Position numbers and translations under genes: made by a program. Below are positions 23,877-32,710 of a stretch of DNA of 64,000 nucleotides, piece after piece (the stretch's first letter is position 1; each line of letters starts with the position of its first letter). The notes beneath the pieces are model-generated. The model was not told the DNA's origin. It did no database searches and saw only the letters and a program-made list of their open reading frames with translations. This stretch comes from Streptomyces flavotricini (GTDB lineage Bacteria > Actinomycetota > Actinomycetes > Streptomycetales > Streptomycetaceae), in the NCBI RefSeq assembly GCF_020639365.1, contig NZ_JAINUL010000001.1:3696116-3760115 (forward strand), written 5' to 3'.

Positions 23877-25316
23877 TCAGGCCTCGCCGGCGGCCTTGCG
23901 CGTGTGCAGCTGGCGCGCCACCTCGGCGATCGAACCCGACAGCGAGGGGTACACCGTGAACGCGTTTGCGATCTGCTCGACGGTCAGGTTGTTGTCGACC
24001 GCGATCGAGATGGGGTGGATCAGCTCGCTCGCCCGCGGGGAGACGACCACGCCGCCGACCACGATTCCGGTGCCCGGCCGGCAGAACAGCTTCACGAAAC
24101 CGTCCCGGATGCCCTGCATCTTGGCGCGCGGGTTGCGCAGCAGCGGCAGTTTCACGACACGGGCGTCGATCTTGCCGGAGTCCACATCCGCCTGGGTGTA
24201 ACCGACAGTGGCGATCTCCGGGTCGGTGAACACGTTCGACGAGACCGTCTTGAGGTTCAGCGGGGCGACCGCGTCGCCCAGGAAGTGGTACATCGCGATG
24301 CGGCCCTGCATGGCGGCGACGGAGGCCAGCGCGAAGATCCCGGTCACGTCGCCGGCCGCGTAGACGCCGGGCGCGGACGTACGGGAGACCTTGTCGGTCC
24401 AGATGTGCCCGGAGTCCTTGAGCCGGACCCCGGACTCCTCCAGGTTCATGTTCTTGGTGTTCGGGATCGCGCCGACCGCCATGAGGCAGTGCGTGCCGGT
24501 GATGACGCGGCCGTCGGAGAGGGTGACCTCGACGCGGTCGCCGACGCGCTTGGCGGACTCGGCGCGCGAGCGGCCGATGACGTTCATGCCACGGCGGCGG
24601 AAGACGTCCTCCAGGACGGCGGCCGCGTCCGGGTCCTCGCCGGGCAGCACGCGGTCGCGGGAGGAGACCAGCGTCACCCGGGAGCCGAGGGCCTGGTAGG
24701 CGCCGGCGAACTCGGCGCCGGTGACGCCGGAGCCGACCACGATGAGCTCCTCGGGGAGCTCGTCGAGGTCGTAGACCTGGGTCCAGTTCAGGATCCGCTC
24801 GCCGTCGGGCATGGCGTCCGGGATCTCGCGGGGGTGACCGCCGGTCGCGATCAGCACGGCGTCGGCCGTCAGGATCGTCTCGGTGCCGTCGGCGGCGGTG
24901 ACGATGACGTCGCGCGTGCCGTCGATCCCCTGCGGGCCGCCGAGCTTGCCGCGGCCCCGTACGACGCGGGCGCCGGCCCGGGTGACGGAGGCGGTGATGT
25001 CGTGCGACTGGGCGAGCGCGAGGCGCTTGACGCGCCGGTTCACCTTGCCGAGGTCGACGCCGACGACGCGCGCGGCCTGCTCGATGTGCGGGGTGTCGTC
25101 GGCGACGACGATGCCGAGCTCCTCGTACGACGAGTCGAAGGTCGTCATGACCTCGGCGGTCGCGATGAGGGTCTTGGAGGGCACGCAGTCGGTGAGGACG
25201 GACGCGCCACCGAGGCCGTCGCAGTCGACGACGGTCACCTCCGCGCCGAGCTGGGCCCCCACGAGGGCCGCCTCATACCCGCCGGGTCCGCCGCCGATGA
25301 TCACGATCCGGGTCAC
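23877..25316 (-). CDS. lpdA: LpdA-type NAD(P)H quinone reductase
   Basis: A 479-residue FAD flavoprotein of the disulfide-reductase superfamily (IIGGGPGGYEAALVG for FAD, VVGSGVTGAEFAGAY for NAD(P)H, VYAAGDVTG, and a dimerisation domain). The redox motif is altered: where lipoamide dehydrogenases have CxxxxC this protein reads ASVLTDCVPSK, keeping only the second cysteine. The C-terminal catalytic His-Glu pair is also missing (FTVYPSLSGSIAE). Mycobacterium tuberculosis LpdA (Rv3303c) shows the same changes and acts as a quinone reductase rather than on lipoamide. It is probably involved in redox balance or oxidant resistance. Confidence 0.92.
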   Translation of the reverse strand: MTRIVIIGGGPGGYEAALVGAQLGAEVTVVDCDGLGGASVLTDCVPSKTLIATAEVMTTFDSSYEELGIVVADDTPHIEQAARVVGVDLGKVNRRVKRLALAQSHDITASVTRAGARVVRGRGKLGGPQGIDGTRDVIVTAADGTETILTADAVLIATGGHPREIPDAMPDGERILNWTQVYDLDELPEELIVVGSGVTGAEFAGAYQALGSRVTLVSSRDRVLPGEDPDAAAVLEDVFRRRGMNVIGRSRAESAKRVGDRVEVTLSDGRVITGTHCLMAVGAIPNTKNMNLEESGVRLKDSGHIWTDKVSRTSAPGVYAAGDVTGIFALASVAAMQGRIAMYHFLGDAVAPLNLKTVSSNVFTDPEIATVGYTQADVDSGKIDARVVKLPLLRNPRAKMQGIRDGFVKLFCRPGTGIVVGGVVVSPRASELIHPISIAVDNNLTVEQIANAFTVYPSLSGSIAEVARQLHTRKAAGEA

Positions 25317-25499
25317 GAAAACTCCGCCTCACGTCTACCCGGCCGGCTGCCGCCCCGGCCGGGGCTTCCGGGTCTCCCCGGGGGATGCATTCCGTGCCCC
25401 ATTGTCCCGCACGCTTCAAGGTGCTTCTCCCCCGGTCCGGCCATCCGTGAGGACGGCCGGGCACGCGGCCCGCCCCGCCCCTCCCGTACCCTCGACCTC

Positions 25500-25937
25500 A
25501 TGTCGCTCTACGCCGCGTACGCCGGCAACCTCGACCCGCGGCTGATGACGCGCCGCGCTCCGCATTCGCCGCTGCGCGGCACGGGCTGGATCAACGACTG
25601 GCGGCTGACCTTCGGCGGTGAGCAGATGGGGTGGGAGGGCGCCCTGGCCACGATCGTCGAGGCCCCGCGCCACCAGGTGTTCGTCGCCCTCTACGACATC
25701 GCGCCGCTGGACGAGGACTCCATGGACCGGTGGGAGGGCGTCGGGCTCGACATCTACCGCCGGATGCGGATCCGCGTCCACACGCTGGACGGCGAGGAGC
25801 CGGCGTGGTGCTACGTGCTGAACGGGTACGAGGGCGGCCTGCCCTCGGCGCGCTACCTCGGCGAGATCGCCGACGCGGCCGAATCGGCGGGGGCCCCGCA
25901 CGACTACGTGATGGAACTGCGCAAGCGCCCCTGCTAG
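25500..25937 (+). CDS. Gamma-glutamylcyclotransferase-like (AIG2-type) protein
   Basis: A 145-residue protein with the GGCT-fold substrate loop YAAYAGNLDP near the N-terminus, LTFGGEQMGWEGALATIV, and the conserved acidic residue in LDEDSMDRWEGVGLDIYRR. Family members release 5-oxoproline from gamma-glutamyl amines or peptides. The pattern matches actinobacterial homologues with no proven substrate. It is divergent from the LpdA-type gene with 183 bases between starts. Confidence 0.85.
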   Translation: MSLYAAYAGNLDPRLMTRRAPHSPLRGTGWINDWRLTFGGEQMGWEGALATIVEAPRHQVFVALYDIAPLDEDSMDRWEGVGLDIYRRMRIRVHTLDGEEPAWCYVLNGYEGGLPSARYLGEIADAAESAGAPHDYVMELRKRPC

Positions 25938-26035
25938 CCCGGGCCCCTGCCGGGAGGAACCGCCCGGGGCGACCCGCCGGGGGCATTTCGGCGGAAACGA
26001 CAAGGCAACGATCCGAACACCGTGAGCTGCGCCAT

Positions 26036-26047
26036 CTACGCGCGTAG
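26036..26047. promoter_or_regulatory. Nucleoside-regulon operator, perfect copy (pnp)
   Basis: CTACGCGCGTAG, a perfect 12-base palindrome 25 bases before the purine nucleoside phosphorylase start. It covers the expected -35 position for the -10-like TACGCT at 26060-26065. The same sequence recurs before deoC, add, the nucleoside transporter operon and, with mismatches, deoA and the binding-protein gene. Confidence 0.8.
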
Positions 26048-26072
26048 GCAATGCTCGGCTACGCTCGTCTGC

Positions 26073-26879
26073 GTGAACGCATCTGTTACCGACCCCTTCG
26101 CCGACGCCACCGCCGCAGCCGCCCGCCTGCGTGAGCTGACCGGCGCCGAATCCCACGATGTCGCCCTCGTCATGGGCTCCGGCTGGGCCCCCGCCGCAGA
26201 GGCGCTGGGCGCGCCCGAGGCCGAGTTCCCCGTCACCGAGCTGCCGGGCTTCCCGCCCGCCGCCGTCGAGGGCCACGGCGGCAAGATCCGCTCGTACAAG
26301 ATCGGCGACAAGCGCGCCCTGGTCTTCCTCGGCCGGACCCACTACTACGAGGGCCGCGGCGTCGCCGCCGTCGCCCACGGTGTGCGCACCGCCGTCGCCG
26401 CCGGCTGCAAGACCGTCGTGCTGACCAACGGCTGCGGCGGCCTGCGCGAGGGCATGAAGCCCGGCCAGCCCGTCCTGATCAGCGACCACCTCAACCTGAC
26501 GGCCACCTCGCCCATCGTCGGCGCGAACTTCGTGGACCTGACCGACCTGTACTCGCCGCGCCTGCGCGCGATGTGCAAGGAGATCGACGAGACCCTCGAA
26601 GAGGGCGTCTACGTCCAGTTCCCCGGCCCGCACTACGAGACCCCGGCCGAGATCAACATGATCCGCGTCATGGGCGCCGACCTGGTCGGCATGTCCACCG
26701 TGCTGGAGGCCATCGCCGCCCGTGAGGCCGGCGCCGAGGTGCTCGGCATCTCGCTGGTCACCAACCTGGCGGCGGGCATCTCAGGCGAGCCGCTCAACCA
26801 CGAAGAGGTGCTCCAGGCCGGCCGTGACTCGGCCTCGCGCATGGGCAAGCTGCTGACCCAGGTCCTCGCCCGCATCTGA
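26073..26879 (+). CDS. Purine nucleoside phosphorylase
   Basis: Phosphorolyses purine (deoxy)ribonucleosides to base plus (deoxy)ribose-1-phosphate. The 268-residue protein is the trimeric PNP type: VALVMGSGWAPAAEAL for phosphate, KRALVFLGRTHYYEG (His in the active site), LTNGCGGL, FPGPHYETPAEI, and the base-binding GMSTVLEAIAAREAG, then LVTNLAAG with the specificity Asn. GTG 26073 has no ribosome site; TACGCT 7 bases upstream indicates a leaderless transcript. The mutase gene follows 56 bases later and is probably co-transcribed. Confidence 0.94.
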   Translation: MNASVTDPFADATAAAARLRELTGAESHDVALVMGSGWAPAAEALGAPEAEFPVTELPGFPPAAVEGHGGKIRSYKIGDKRALVFLGRTHYYEGRGVAAVAHGVRTAVAAGCKTVVLTNGCGGLREGMKPGQPVLISDHLNLTATSPIVGANFVDLTDLYSPRLRAMCKEIDETLEEGVYVQFPGPHYETPAEINMIRVMGADLVGMSTVLEAIAAREAGAEVLGISLVTNLAAGISGEPLNHEEVLQAGRDSASRMGKLLTQVLARI

Positions 26880-26935
26880 GGCACGGGCACCGGCACCGTA
26901 CGAGAAGAAGCCGTACGAGAGACAAGGCGGAAGCA

Positions 26936-28588
26936 GTGGCAGTACAGGAACAGGACGACCTGATCACCCGGGCCCGGGCCTGGCTGGCGGAGGACCCGGA
27001 CCCGGAGACGGCGGCGGAGCTCGCCAAGATCATCGAGGTCGGCGACGTCGCCGAGCTCGCGGACCGGTTCTCCGGCACCCTGCAGTTCGGCACGGCCGGA
27101 CTGCGCGGTGAGATCGGCGCGGGCCCGATGCGGATGAACCGCTCCGTGGTCATCCGGGCCGCGGCGGGCCTCGCGGCCCACCTCGTGGCCCAGGGCCACG
27201 CCGGCGGCCTGGTCGTCGTCGGCTACGACGCGCGGTACAAGTCCGCGGACTTCGCCCGCGACACCGCCGCCGTGATGACCGGCGCGGGCCTGCGCGCGGC
27301 CGTCCTGCCCCGCCCGCTGCCGACGCCCGTCCTCGCGTACGCCATACGGCACCTGGGTGCCGTCGCCGGCGTCGAGGTGACCGCGAGCCACAACCCGCCC
27401 CGGGACAACGGCTACAAGGTCTACCTCGGCGACGGCTCGCAGATCGTGTCCCCCGCGGACGTCGAGATCGCGGCCGAGATCGACCGCGTGGACACCCTCG
27501 CCTCGGTCCCCCGTCCGGAGTCCGGCTGGGAGGACCTCGGCGAAGAGGTCCTGGAGGCCTACCTGGCCCGTACGGACGCCGTCCTGACCCCCGGCTCCCC
27601 CCGGGGCGTGCGGACCGTCTACACGGCCATGCACGGCGTCGGCAAGGACGTCGTCCTGGCGGCCTTCGCCCGGGCCGGCTTCCCCGAGCCGGTGCTGGTC
27701 GCCGAGCAGGCGGAGCCGGACCCGGCCTTCCCGACGGTCGCCTTCCCGAACCCGGAGGAGCCGGGCGCGATGGACCTGGCCTTCGCGACGGCCGCCCGGG
27801 TGAACCCGGACATCGTCATCGCGAACGACCCGGACGCCGACCGCTGCGCGGTGGCCGTCCCCACCGCGGACGGCTGGCGGATGCTCCGCGGCGACGAGGT
27901 CGGCGCGCTGCTCGCGGCCCACCTGGTCCACAAGGGCGCGACCGGCGTCTTCGCCGAGTCCATCGTGTCCTCGTCCCTCCTGGGGCGGATCGCGGAGGCG
28001 GCGGGCGTCGGCTACGAGGAGACCCTCACGGGCTTCAAGTGGATCGCCCGCGTCGAGGGCCTGCGGTACGGCTACGAGGAGGCGCTCGGCTACTGCGTGG
28101 ACCCCGAGGGCGTCCGCGACAAGGACGGCATCACGGCCGCCCTGCTGGTGGCGGAGCTGGCCTCGGAGCTCAAGGAACAGGGCCGTACGCTGACCGACCT
28201 GCTGGACGACCTGGCGATCGAGCACGGCCTGCACCACACCGACCAGCTGTCGGTCCGCGTGGAGGACCTGTCGGTCATCGCCGACGCGATGGCCGCGCTG
28301 CGGGCGGAGCCGCCGGTGTCGCTGGCGGGCCTGCGGGTCTCCTCCGCGGAGGACCTGACCCGGGGCACGGCGACGCTCCCTCCGACGGACGGCCTGCGCT
28401 ACCACCTGGAGGGCGACTACAAGGCCCGGGTGATCGTGCGCCCGTCCGGCACGGAGCCCAAGCTGAAGTGCTACCTGGAGGTCGTGGTCCCGGTGGCGGA
28501 CGCCCCGGACCTCGCCCCGGCCCGCGTCCGCGGCCAGGAGATCCTGGACGCGATCAAGAAGGACCTCTCGGCGGCCGCCGGCATCTGA
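26936..28588 (+). CDS. Phospho-sugar mutase (PGM2/phosphopentomutase-like)
   Basis: A 550-residue alpha-D-phosphohexomutase superfamily protein of the PGM2 branch: GTAGLRGEIGAGPMRMN at the N-terminus, catalytic phosphoserine in TASHNPPRDNGYKVY, metal loop NDPDADR, sugar-binding GFKWI and EEALGYCVD, and phosphate-binding RPSGTEPKLK. PGM2-type enzymes interconvert ribose- or deoxyribose-1- and 5-phosphate as well as hexose phosphates. Placement right after purine nucleoside phosphorylase under one operator favours a phosphopentomutase role; no deoB-type gene is in the window. The GTG follows AAGGCGG. Confidence 0.9.
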   Translation: MAVQEQDDLITRARAWLAEDPDPETAAELAKIIEVGDVAELADRFSGTLQFGTAGLRGEIGAGPMRMNRSVVIRAAAGLAAHLVAQGHAGGLVVVGYDARYKSADFARDTAAVMTGAGLRAAVLPRPLPTPVLAYAIRHLGAVAGVEVTASHNPPRDNGYKVYLGDGSQIVSPADVEIAAEIDRVDTLASVPRPESGWEDLGEEVLEAYLARTDAVLTPGSPRGVRTVYTAMHGVGKDVVLAAFARAGFPEPVLVAEQAEPDPAFPTVAFPNPEEPGAMDLAFATAARVNPDIVIANDPDADRCAVAVPTADGWRMLRGDEVGALLAAHLVHKGATGVFAESIVSSSLLGRIAEAAGVGYEETLTGFKWIARVEGLRYGYEEALGYCVDPEGVRDKDGITAALLVAELASELKEQGRTLTDLLDDLAIEHGLHHTDQLSVRVEDLSVIADAMAALRAEPPVSLAGLRVSSAEDLTRGTATLPPTDGLRYHLEGDYKARVIVRPSGTEPKLKCYLEVVVPVADAPDLAPARVRGQEILDAIKKDLSAAAGI

Positions 28589-28643
28589 TCCGCCGCGCGC
28601 ACTCGCGCCCCTGCACCGGATTCCGTCCATCGGGTGCAGTTCC

Positions 28644-28692
28644 AAGGGCTCCGGCCCTTGCCCGGCCCCCCGAGCCCCGGCTCGGGGGGCCG
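28644..28692 (+). terminator. Double hairpin after the pnp-mutase operon
   Basis: AAGGGCTCCGGCCCTT (28644-28659) is followed by a 13-bp stem CGGCCCCCCGAGC / GCTCGGGGGGCCG (28663-28692). The surrounding 303-base gap up to the lipoprotein gene is very G-rich and holds no other gene that I can support. Confidence 0.7.
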
Positions 28693-28891
28693 TCGGCGTC
28701 GTCGGGGCGGTACTCCCGCGGGCCCGTCCCGAACCGGGGTTCGGGGGGCGGAGCCGGGGCTCGGGGACGGCGGTCAGGGGCCGCGGCCCCCGGCCCGCAC
28801 CCGCCGGTCGGAGGCCGGCGCAGCGGCGCGAAGCCGGTGAGGCCCGCGAGGGCCGAGCCGTGCGAGCCGAGCGTCAGGAAGGCGCGGTGCG

Positions 28892-29503
28892 TCAGGAAGG
28901 CGTCGGGGTCGGGCGGACCAGTTCGCCCAGGGTCGGCACCGACTCGGGGCGGGAGCGGACGGCCTCCGTGCACTCCCAGGCCCGCGGCGGGTCCGCGTCC
29001 GGGCCGCCCAGGACCACCGGGCCCGGGCCCGCCGAGACGGCCTCGCTGGCCGCCAGCGTGCACACCACCTGCGACAGCGCCACCGGCGGCAGGTCCTCCG
29101 GCTTGCGGCTGATGCGTATCGTCCCCGCCGGGTCGCCCGTCCGCGCCGGCGCGACCGTCAGCCCGCCCGGAACCCCGGTCGTGAACCCCGCGTCCCGCTC
29201 CTCCGCCGACGGATCCCGCTCCAGCGCCTCCAGCAGCGCCTCGGCGACCAGCACCACGGGGTCCCGCACCGGCTTCTTCTCCGGTACCGGCACCACCCGC
29301 TCCACGCCCACCAGCTGCGATCCGCAGACCAGCTCCACCGTGGCCCGGAAGCCCTGCACCCCGGTCTGCGGCTGCGGCGTGTCGCACGACACCCGCGAGG
29401 GCGCCGCGCCGACGTCCACCGGCACCGTCGTCGCCCTGATCCCGCACCCGGACACGAGTCCCGCCACGGCCAACAGCACTGCCGCCCTACGCGTCCGCGT
29501 CAC
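28892..29503 (-). CDS. AfsQ-associated lipoprotein
   Basis: A 203-residue lipoprotein (basic n-region RTRR, lipobox LVSGC) with four further cysteines spaced as in a small extracytoplasmic domain (RVSCDTPQ, VELVCGSQL, QVVCTLAAS, AWECTEAV), possibly two disulfides. Its GTG start lies within the end of afsQ2, overlapping by 17 bases, so it is the third gene of the afsQ1-afsQ2 operon. A lipoprotein gene occupies this position in S. coelicolor too. A role in modulating the AfsQ2 sensor is plausible but unproven here. Confidence 0.88.
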   Translation of the reverse strand: MTRTRRAAVLLAVAGLVSGCGIRATTVPVDVGAAPSRVSCDTPQPQTGVQGFRATVELVCGSQLVGVERVVPVPEKKPVRDPVVLVAEALLEALERDPSAEERDAGFTTGVPGGLTVAPARTGDPAGTIRISRKPEDLPPVALSQVVCTLAASEAVSAGPGPVVLGGPDADPPRAWECTEAVRSRPESVPTLGELVRPTPTPS

Positions 29504-30974
29504 CGGCGATCACCTTCCCCACGTCCACCGGCAGCCGCAGCGTGAACAGCGCACCGCCCTGCGGCCCGTTGGCCGCCGTGATGTCACCGCCGTGGATGTG
29601 CGCGTTCTCCACTGCGATCGACAGGCCGAGCCCGCTGCCGTCCGATTTCGGCCGCGAGGCGCTGGCCTTGTAGAACCGGTCGAAGACGTGCGGCAGCACC
29701 TCCTCCGGGATGCCCGGCCCGTTGTCCTGGACCGCGATCGCCAGCCACTCGCCCTCGACGACCACCGACACCCGCACCGGCGAGCCGCCGTGCTTGAGCG
29801 CGTTGCCGATCAGGTTGGCGAGGATGACGTCGAGGCGGCGCGGGTCGAGCCGCGCCACGATGCCCCGCTCCGCGTCCAGTTCGACCGCGTCGAGCCAGGC
29901 CCGCGCGTCGATGCAGGCCGTGACCTGGTCGGCGACGTCCACGTCGTCCAGGACCAGGCGGGCCGTCCCCGCGTCGAAGCGGGTGACCTCCATCAGGTTC
30001 TCCACCAGGATGTTCAGCCGCCGGGTCTCGCTGACCACCAGCCCCACCGCCGGTGCGATCATCGGATCGAGGTCTTCGACCTCCTCCTCCAGCACCTCGG
30101 CGACCGCAGTCAGCGCCGTCAGCGGAGTGCGCAGTTCGTGCGACATGTCCGCGACGAAGCGCCGGCTGGCCTCCTCCCGCGCGCTCATGTCGGCGACCTT
30201 CTTCTCCAGCGCCTCCGCCGTCTTGTTGAAGGTGTGGGAGAGATCGGCGAGTTCGTCCGTCCCCGACACGTCGAGCCGGTGGTCCAGCTCGCCCTCGCCG
30301 AGCCGCCGCGCCGCGTCCCCCAGCCGCTGTACGGGCTTGAGCACGGTCCGGGCGGCCGCCTGGGCCAGCAGCGCGGACCCGAGCAGCGCGAGGCCCGTCG
30401 CGATGGTCAGCGACCAGCCGAGCGCGTTCAGGTCGTCCCGCTCCTGCGCCAGGGACTTGTACATGTAGCCGGTCGGGCCGCCGCCCACGATCCGGGTCCC
30501 GCCGACCAGGTACGGATTGCCGCGCGGCTTCGTCCGCTGCCAGTACACGTGGTACTCGGCGTCGTTCGCGGCCGTGGCCTTCTGCCGGTCGTTCACCGCG
30601 CGCTGCAGCGAGCCCGGTACGTCGTCCAGCCCGAAGGAGTCGGGGCCGGCCGCGCCGAACACCTTGCGGCCGTCCTTGCGCTCGTCGACCAGCAGCACGC
30701 TGTAGCCGGGGCTGCTGCCCGCCATCAGCTCGGCGGTGCGCTGCATCTCCTCGGGCGTCGGGTCGGCGGGCAGCGCCGCGGCCCGGTTCTGCATCTCCTG
30801 GCGGAAGTCGCCGAGGGCCGCGTCCTGGGTACGGGTGAGCACGGCCTCGCGGTTGAGCCAGTACGCGATCCCGGAGGCGGAGACCGCGGCCACCAGCGCG
30901 ACCAGGGAGAAGACCATCAGGAGCCGCAGCCGCAGGCTGGTCCAGCGCCGGCCCGCGAACAGGGCTTTGATCAC
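29487..30974 (-). CDS. afsQ2: AfsQ2 sensor histidine kinase
   Basis: A 495-residue membrane kinase that phosphorylates AfsQ1. One membrane helix at residues 15-40 (LLMVFSLVALVAAVSASGIA), an extracytoplasmic sensor of about 150 residues, a second helix (LTIATGLALLGSALLAQAA), a HAMP domain (RTVLKPVQRLGDAARRLGEG), the phospho-acceptor FVADMSHELRTPL, and an ATPase domain with N box LIGNALKHG, DNGPGI and GSGLGLSIA. The GTG start overlaps the afsQ1 stop (GTGA). In S. coelicolor the system responds to nitrogen conditions such as glutamate and affects antibiotic production. Confidence 0.95.
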   Translation of the reverse strand: MIKALFAGRRWTSLRLRLLMVFSLVALVAAVSASGIAYWLNREAVLTRTQDAALGDFRQEMQNRAAALPADPTPEEMQRTAELMAGSSPGYSVLLVDERKDGRKVFGAAGPDSFGLDDVPGSLQRAVNDRQKATAANDAEYHVYWQRTKPRGNPYLVGGTRIVGGGPTGYMYKSLAQERDDLNALGWSLTIATGLALLGSALLAQAAARTVLKPVQRLGDAARRLGEGELDHRLDVSGTDELADLSHTFNKTAEALEKKVADMSAREEASRRFVADMSHELRTPLTALTAVAEVLEEEVEDLDPMIAPAVGLVVSETRRLNILVENLMEVTRFDAGTARLVLDDVDVADQVTACIDARAWLDAVELDAERGIVARLDPRRLDVILANLIGNALKHGGSPVRVSVVVEGEWLAIAVQDNGPGIPEEVLPHVFDRFYKASASRPKSDGSGLGLSIAVENAHIHGGDITAANGPQGGALFTLRLPVDVGKVIAGDADA

Positions 30975-31648
30975 TGTGGCGAGTCCAGCCGGTAGCCGAC
31001 ACCACGGACGGTCCGGATGAGGGTGGGCGAGGACGGCACTTCCTCGACCTTGGCGCGCAGCCGCTGCACGCAGGCGTCCACGAGCCGCGAGTCGCCGAGG
31101 TAGTCGTGCTCCCAGACGAGGCGCAGCAGCTGCTGGCGGGAGAGCGCCTGCCCGGGCCGGCGGCTGAGCTCCAGGAGCAGCCGCAGCTCGGTCGGCGTCA
31201 GCTGGAGGTCCTCGCCGTTCTTGGTGACCGTCATCGCGGCCCGGTCGATGACCAGGGAACCGAACATCGCGGAGTCGCTGGCCTCCCGTTCCCCGCGGCG
31301 CAGGACGGCCCGGATACGGGCGTCGAGCACCCGGCCCTGGACGGGCTTGACGACGTAGTCGTCGGCCCCCGACTCCAGGCCCACGACGACATCGATGTCG
31401 TCGCTCCGGGCGGTCAGCAGGATGATCGGCAGCTGGTCGGTGCGGCGGATCCGCCGGCACACCTCGAAGCCGTCGATCCCGGGCAGCATGACGTCGAGCA
31501 CGATCAGGTCCGGCCGCTGCTCGCGCAGCAGCTTCAGGCCGTCCTCGCCCGTCGCCGCAGTGGCCACACGGTGGCCCTGGCGAGACAGGGAGAGTTCGAG
31601 GGCCGTGCGGATGGCGTCGTCGTCCTCGATCAGCAACAGGAAAGGCAC
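30971..31648 (-). CDS. afsQ1: AfsQ1 response regulator
   Basis: A 225-residue OmpR-family regulator, the length known for AfsQ1. The receiver has the acidic pocket LLIEDDDAI, the phosphorylated Asp in LIVLDVMLPGIDGFEV, Thr in LLTARSDD and Lys in DDYVVKPV. The C-terminal winged helix has LTPTELRLLLELSRRPG and DACVQRLRAKVE, then IRTVRGVGYRL. The start is the GTG before PFLLLIEDDD. It is divergent from sigQ, with an AfsQ1-type box between them. Confidence 0.96.
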   Translation of the reverse strand: MPFLLLIEDDDAIRTALELSLSRQGHRVATAATGEDGLKLLREQRPDLIVLDVMLPGIDGFEVCRRIRRTDQLPIILLTARSDDIDVVVGLESGADDYVVKPVQGRVLDARIRAVLRRGEREASDSAMFGSLVIDRAAMTVTKNGEDLQLTPTELRLLLELSRRPGQALSRQQLLRLVWEHDYLGDSRLVDACVQRLRAKVEEVPSSPTLIRTVRGVGYRLDSPQ

Positions 31649-31739
31649 GCGCTCATTCTGTCCCATCGACCGTTCGGAGTTCGACCGTCGGGCGCGGGGG
31701 ATCGTGCGGGGGCTCGTAGGGGGACCCGCCGGAGTCGCT

Positions 31740-31755
31740 GTGACAGGCCTGTGAC
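31740..31755. promoter_or_regulatory. AfsQ1 binding box (GTnAC-n6-GTnAC)
   Basis: GTGAC-AGGCCT-GTGAC matches exactly the published AfsQ1 consensus of two GTnAC repeats separated by six bases. It lies 93 bases before sigQ and 91 before afsQ1, so it can serve either promoter. Confidence 0.85.
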
Positions 31756-31848
31756 AGTCGGCGGACACCCCGGTTAAGTCGGCCGGGCAGTCTTTTACCA
31801 ACGAAACCGAGCAGGATCCGAAGCAGACTCCACGACGGGGGGCGCGAG

Positions 31849-32559
31849 ATGAACACGCTGCACAGCACCACCACCAGCGCGATTGTCACGCGGCTGCACG
31901 ATGTGAACCGCCGGGCAGGTGTCCGTACGGTGACGGTCGCCCGTCCGCGGCCGGCGCACACGGTGGCCATCGACGCGAACACGTACCAGTCGGCATCCGC
32001 CGTCCCGGTGCAGCGCACGCCCGAACTCTCCGCCACCTCGGAGGCCGAGTTCACGGCGTACGTCCAGGAGCGGCGGGCCGCCCTCTACGCGACGGCCTTC
32101 CACCTGACCGGTGACCGTTACGAAGCCGAGGACCTGCTCCAGAGCGCGTTGTTCTCCACGTACCGCGCCTGGGACCGGATCAGCGACAAGGCCGCGGTCG
32201 GCGGGTACCTGCGGCGCACGATGACGAACCTGCACATCAGCGCGTGGCGCCGCCGCAAGCTGAACGAGTACCCGACCGAGGAGCTGCCGGAGACGGCCTC
32301 CGACACGGACGCGATGCGGGGCACGGAGCTGCGCGCGGTGCTGTGGCAGGCGCTGGCCCGTATCCCGGAGCCGCAGCGCACGATGCTGGTGCTGCGGTAC
32401 TACGAGGGCCGTACGGACCCGGAGATCGCGGAGATCCTCGGCATCAGCGTCGGCACGGTGAAGTCGAGCATCTGGCGGTCGCTGCGGCGGCTGCGGGACG
32501 ACGAGGTGCTGAGCTTCGGCCGCGACGAGGCGGAGTCCTTCGAGGAGCTCGTCGCGTAA
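31849..32559 (+). CDS. sigQ: SigQ ECF sigma factor
   Basis: A 236-residue ECF sigma factor divergent from afsQ1. An unusual N-terminal extension of about 65 residues precedes region 2 (EFTAYVQERRAALYATAF, LTGDRYEAEDLLQSAL), and region 4 follows (IPEPQRTMLVLRYYEG, DPEIAEILGISVGTVKSSI). In S. coelicolor SigQ antagonises the positive effect of AfsQ1 on antibiotic genes and is itself an AfsQ1 target. The following 151 bases to the kinase stop hold no gene. Confidence 0.93.
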   Translation: MNTLHSTTTSAIVTRLHDVNRRAGVRTVTVARPRPAHTVAIDANTYQSASAVPVQRTPELSATSEAEFTAYVQERRAALYATAFHLTGDRYEAEDLLQSALFSTYRAWDRISDKAAVGGYLRRTMTNLHISAWRRRKLNEYPTEELPETASDTDAMRGTELRAVLWQALARIPEPQRTMLVLRYYEGRTDPEIAEILGISVGTVKSSIWRSLRRLRDDEVLSFGRDEAESFEELVA

Positions 32560-32710
32560 CACGGCACACCACAGACCATGGGCCAGGGGGCCCGTCCTAC
32601 GGGGGTGGGGCGGGGGCCTGCGGGGGGAGAAGGCGGGATCAGGCGGACGGGGGTCCGCGTGGTCCCGTCTTCTCGTATGTCCGGGGTGCCGGCGGGGCCG
32701 GCCCGTCCCG

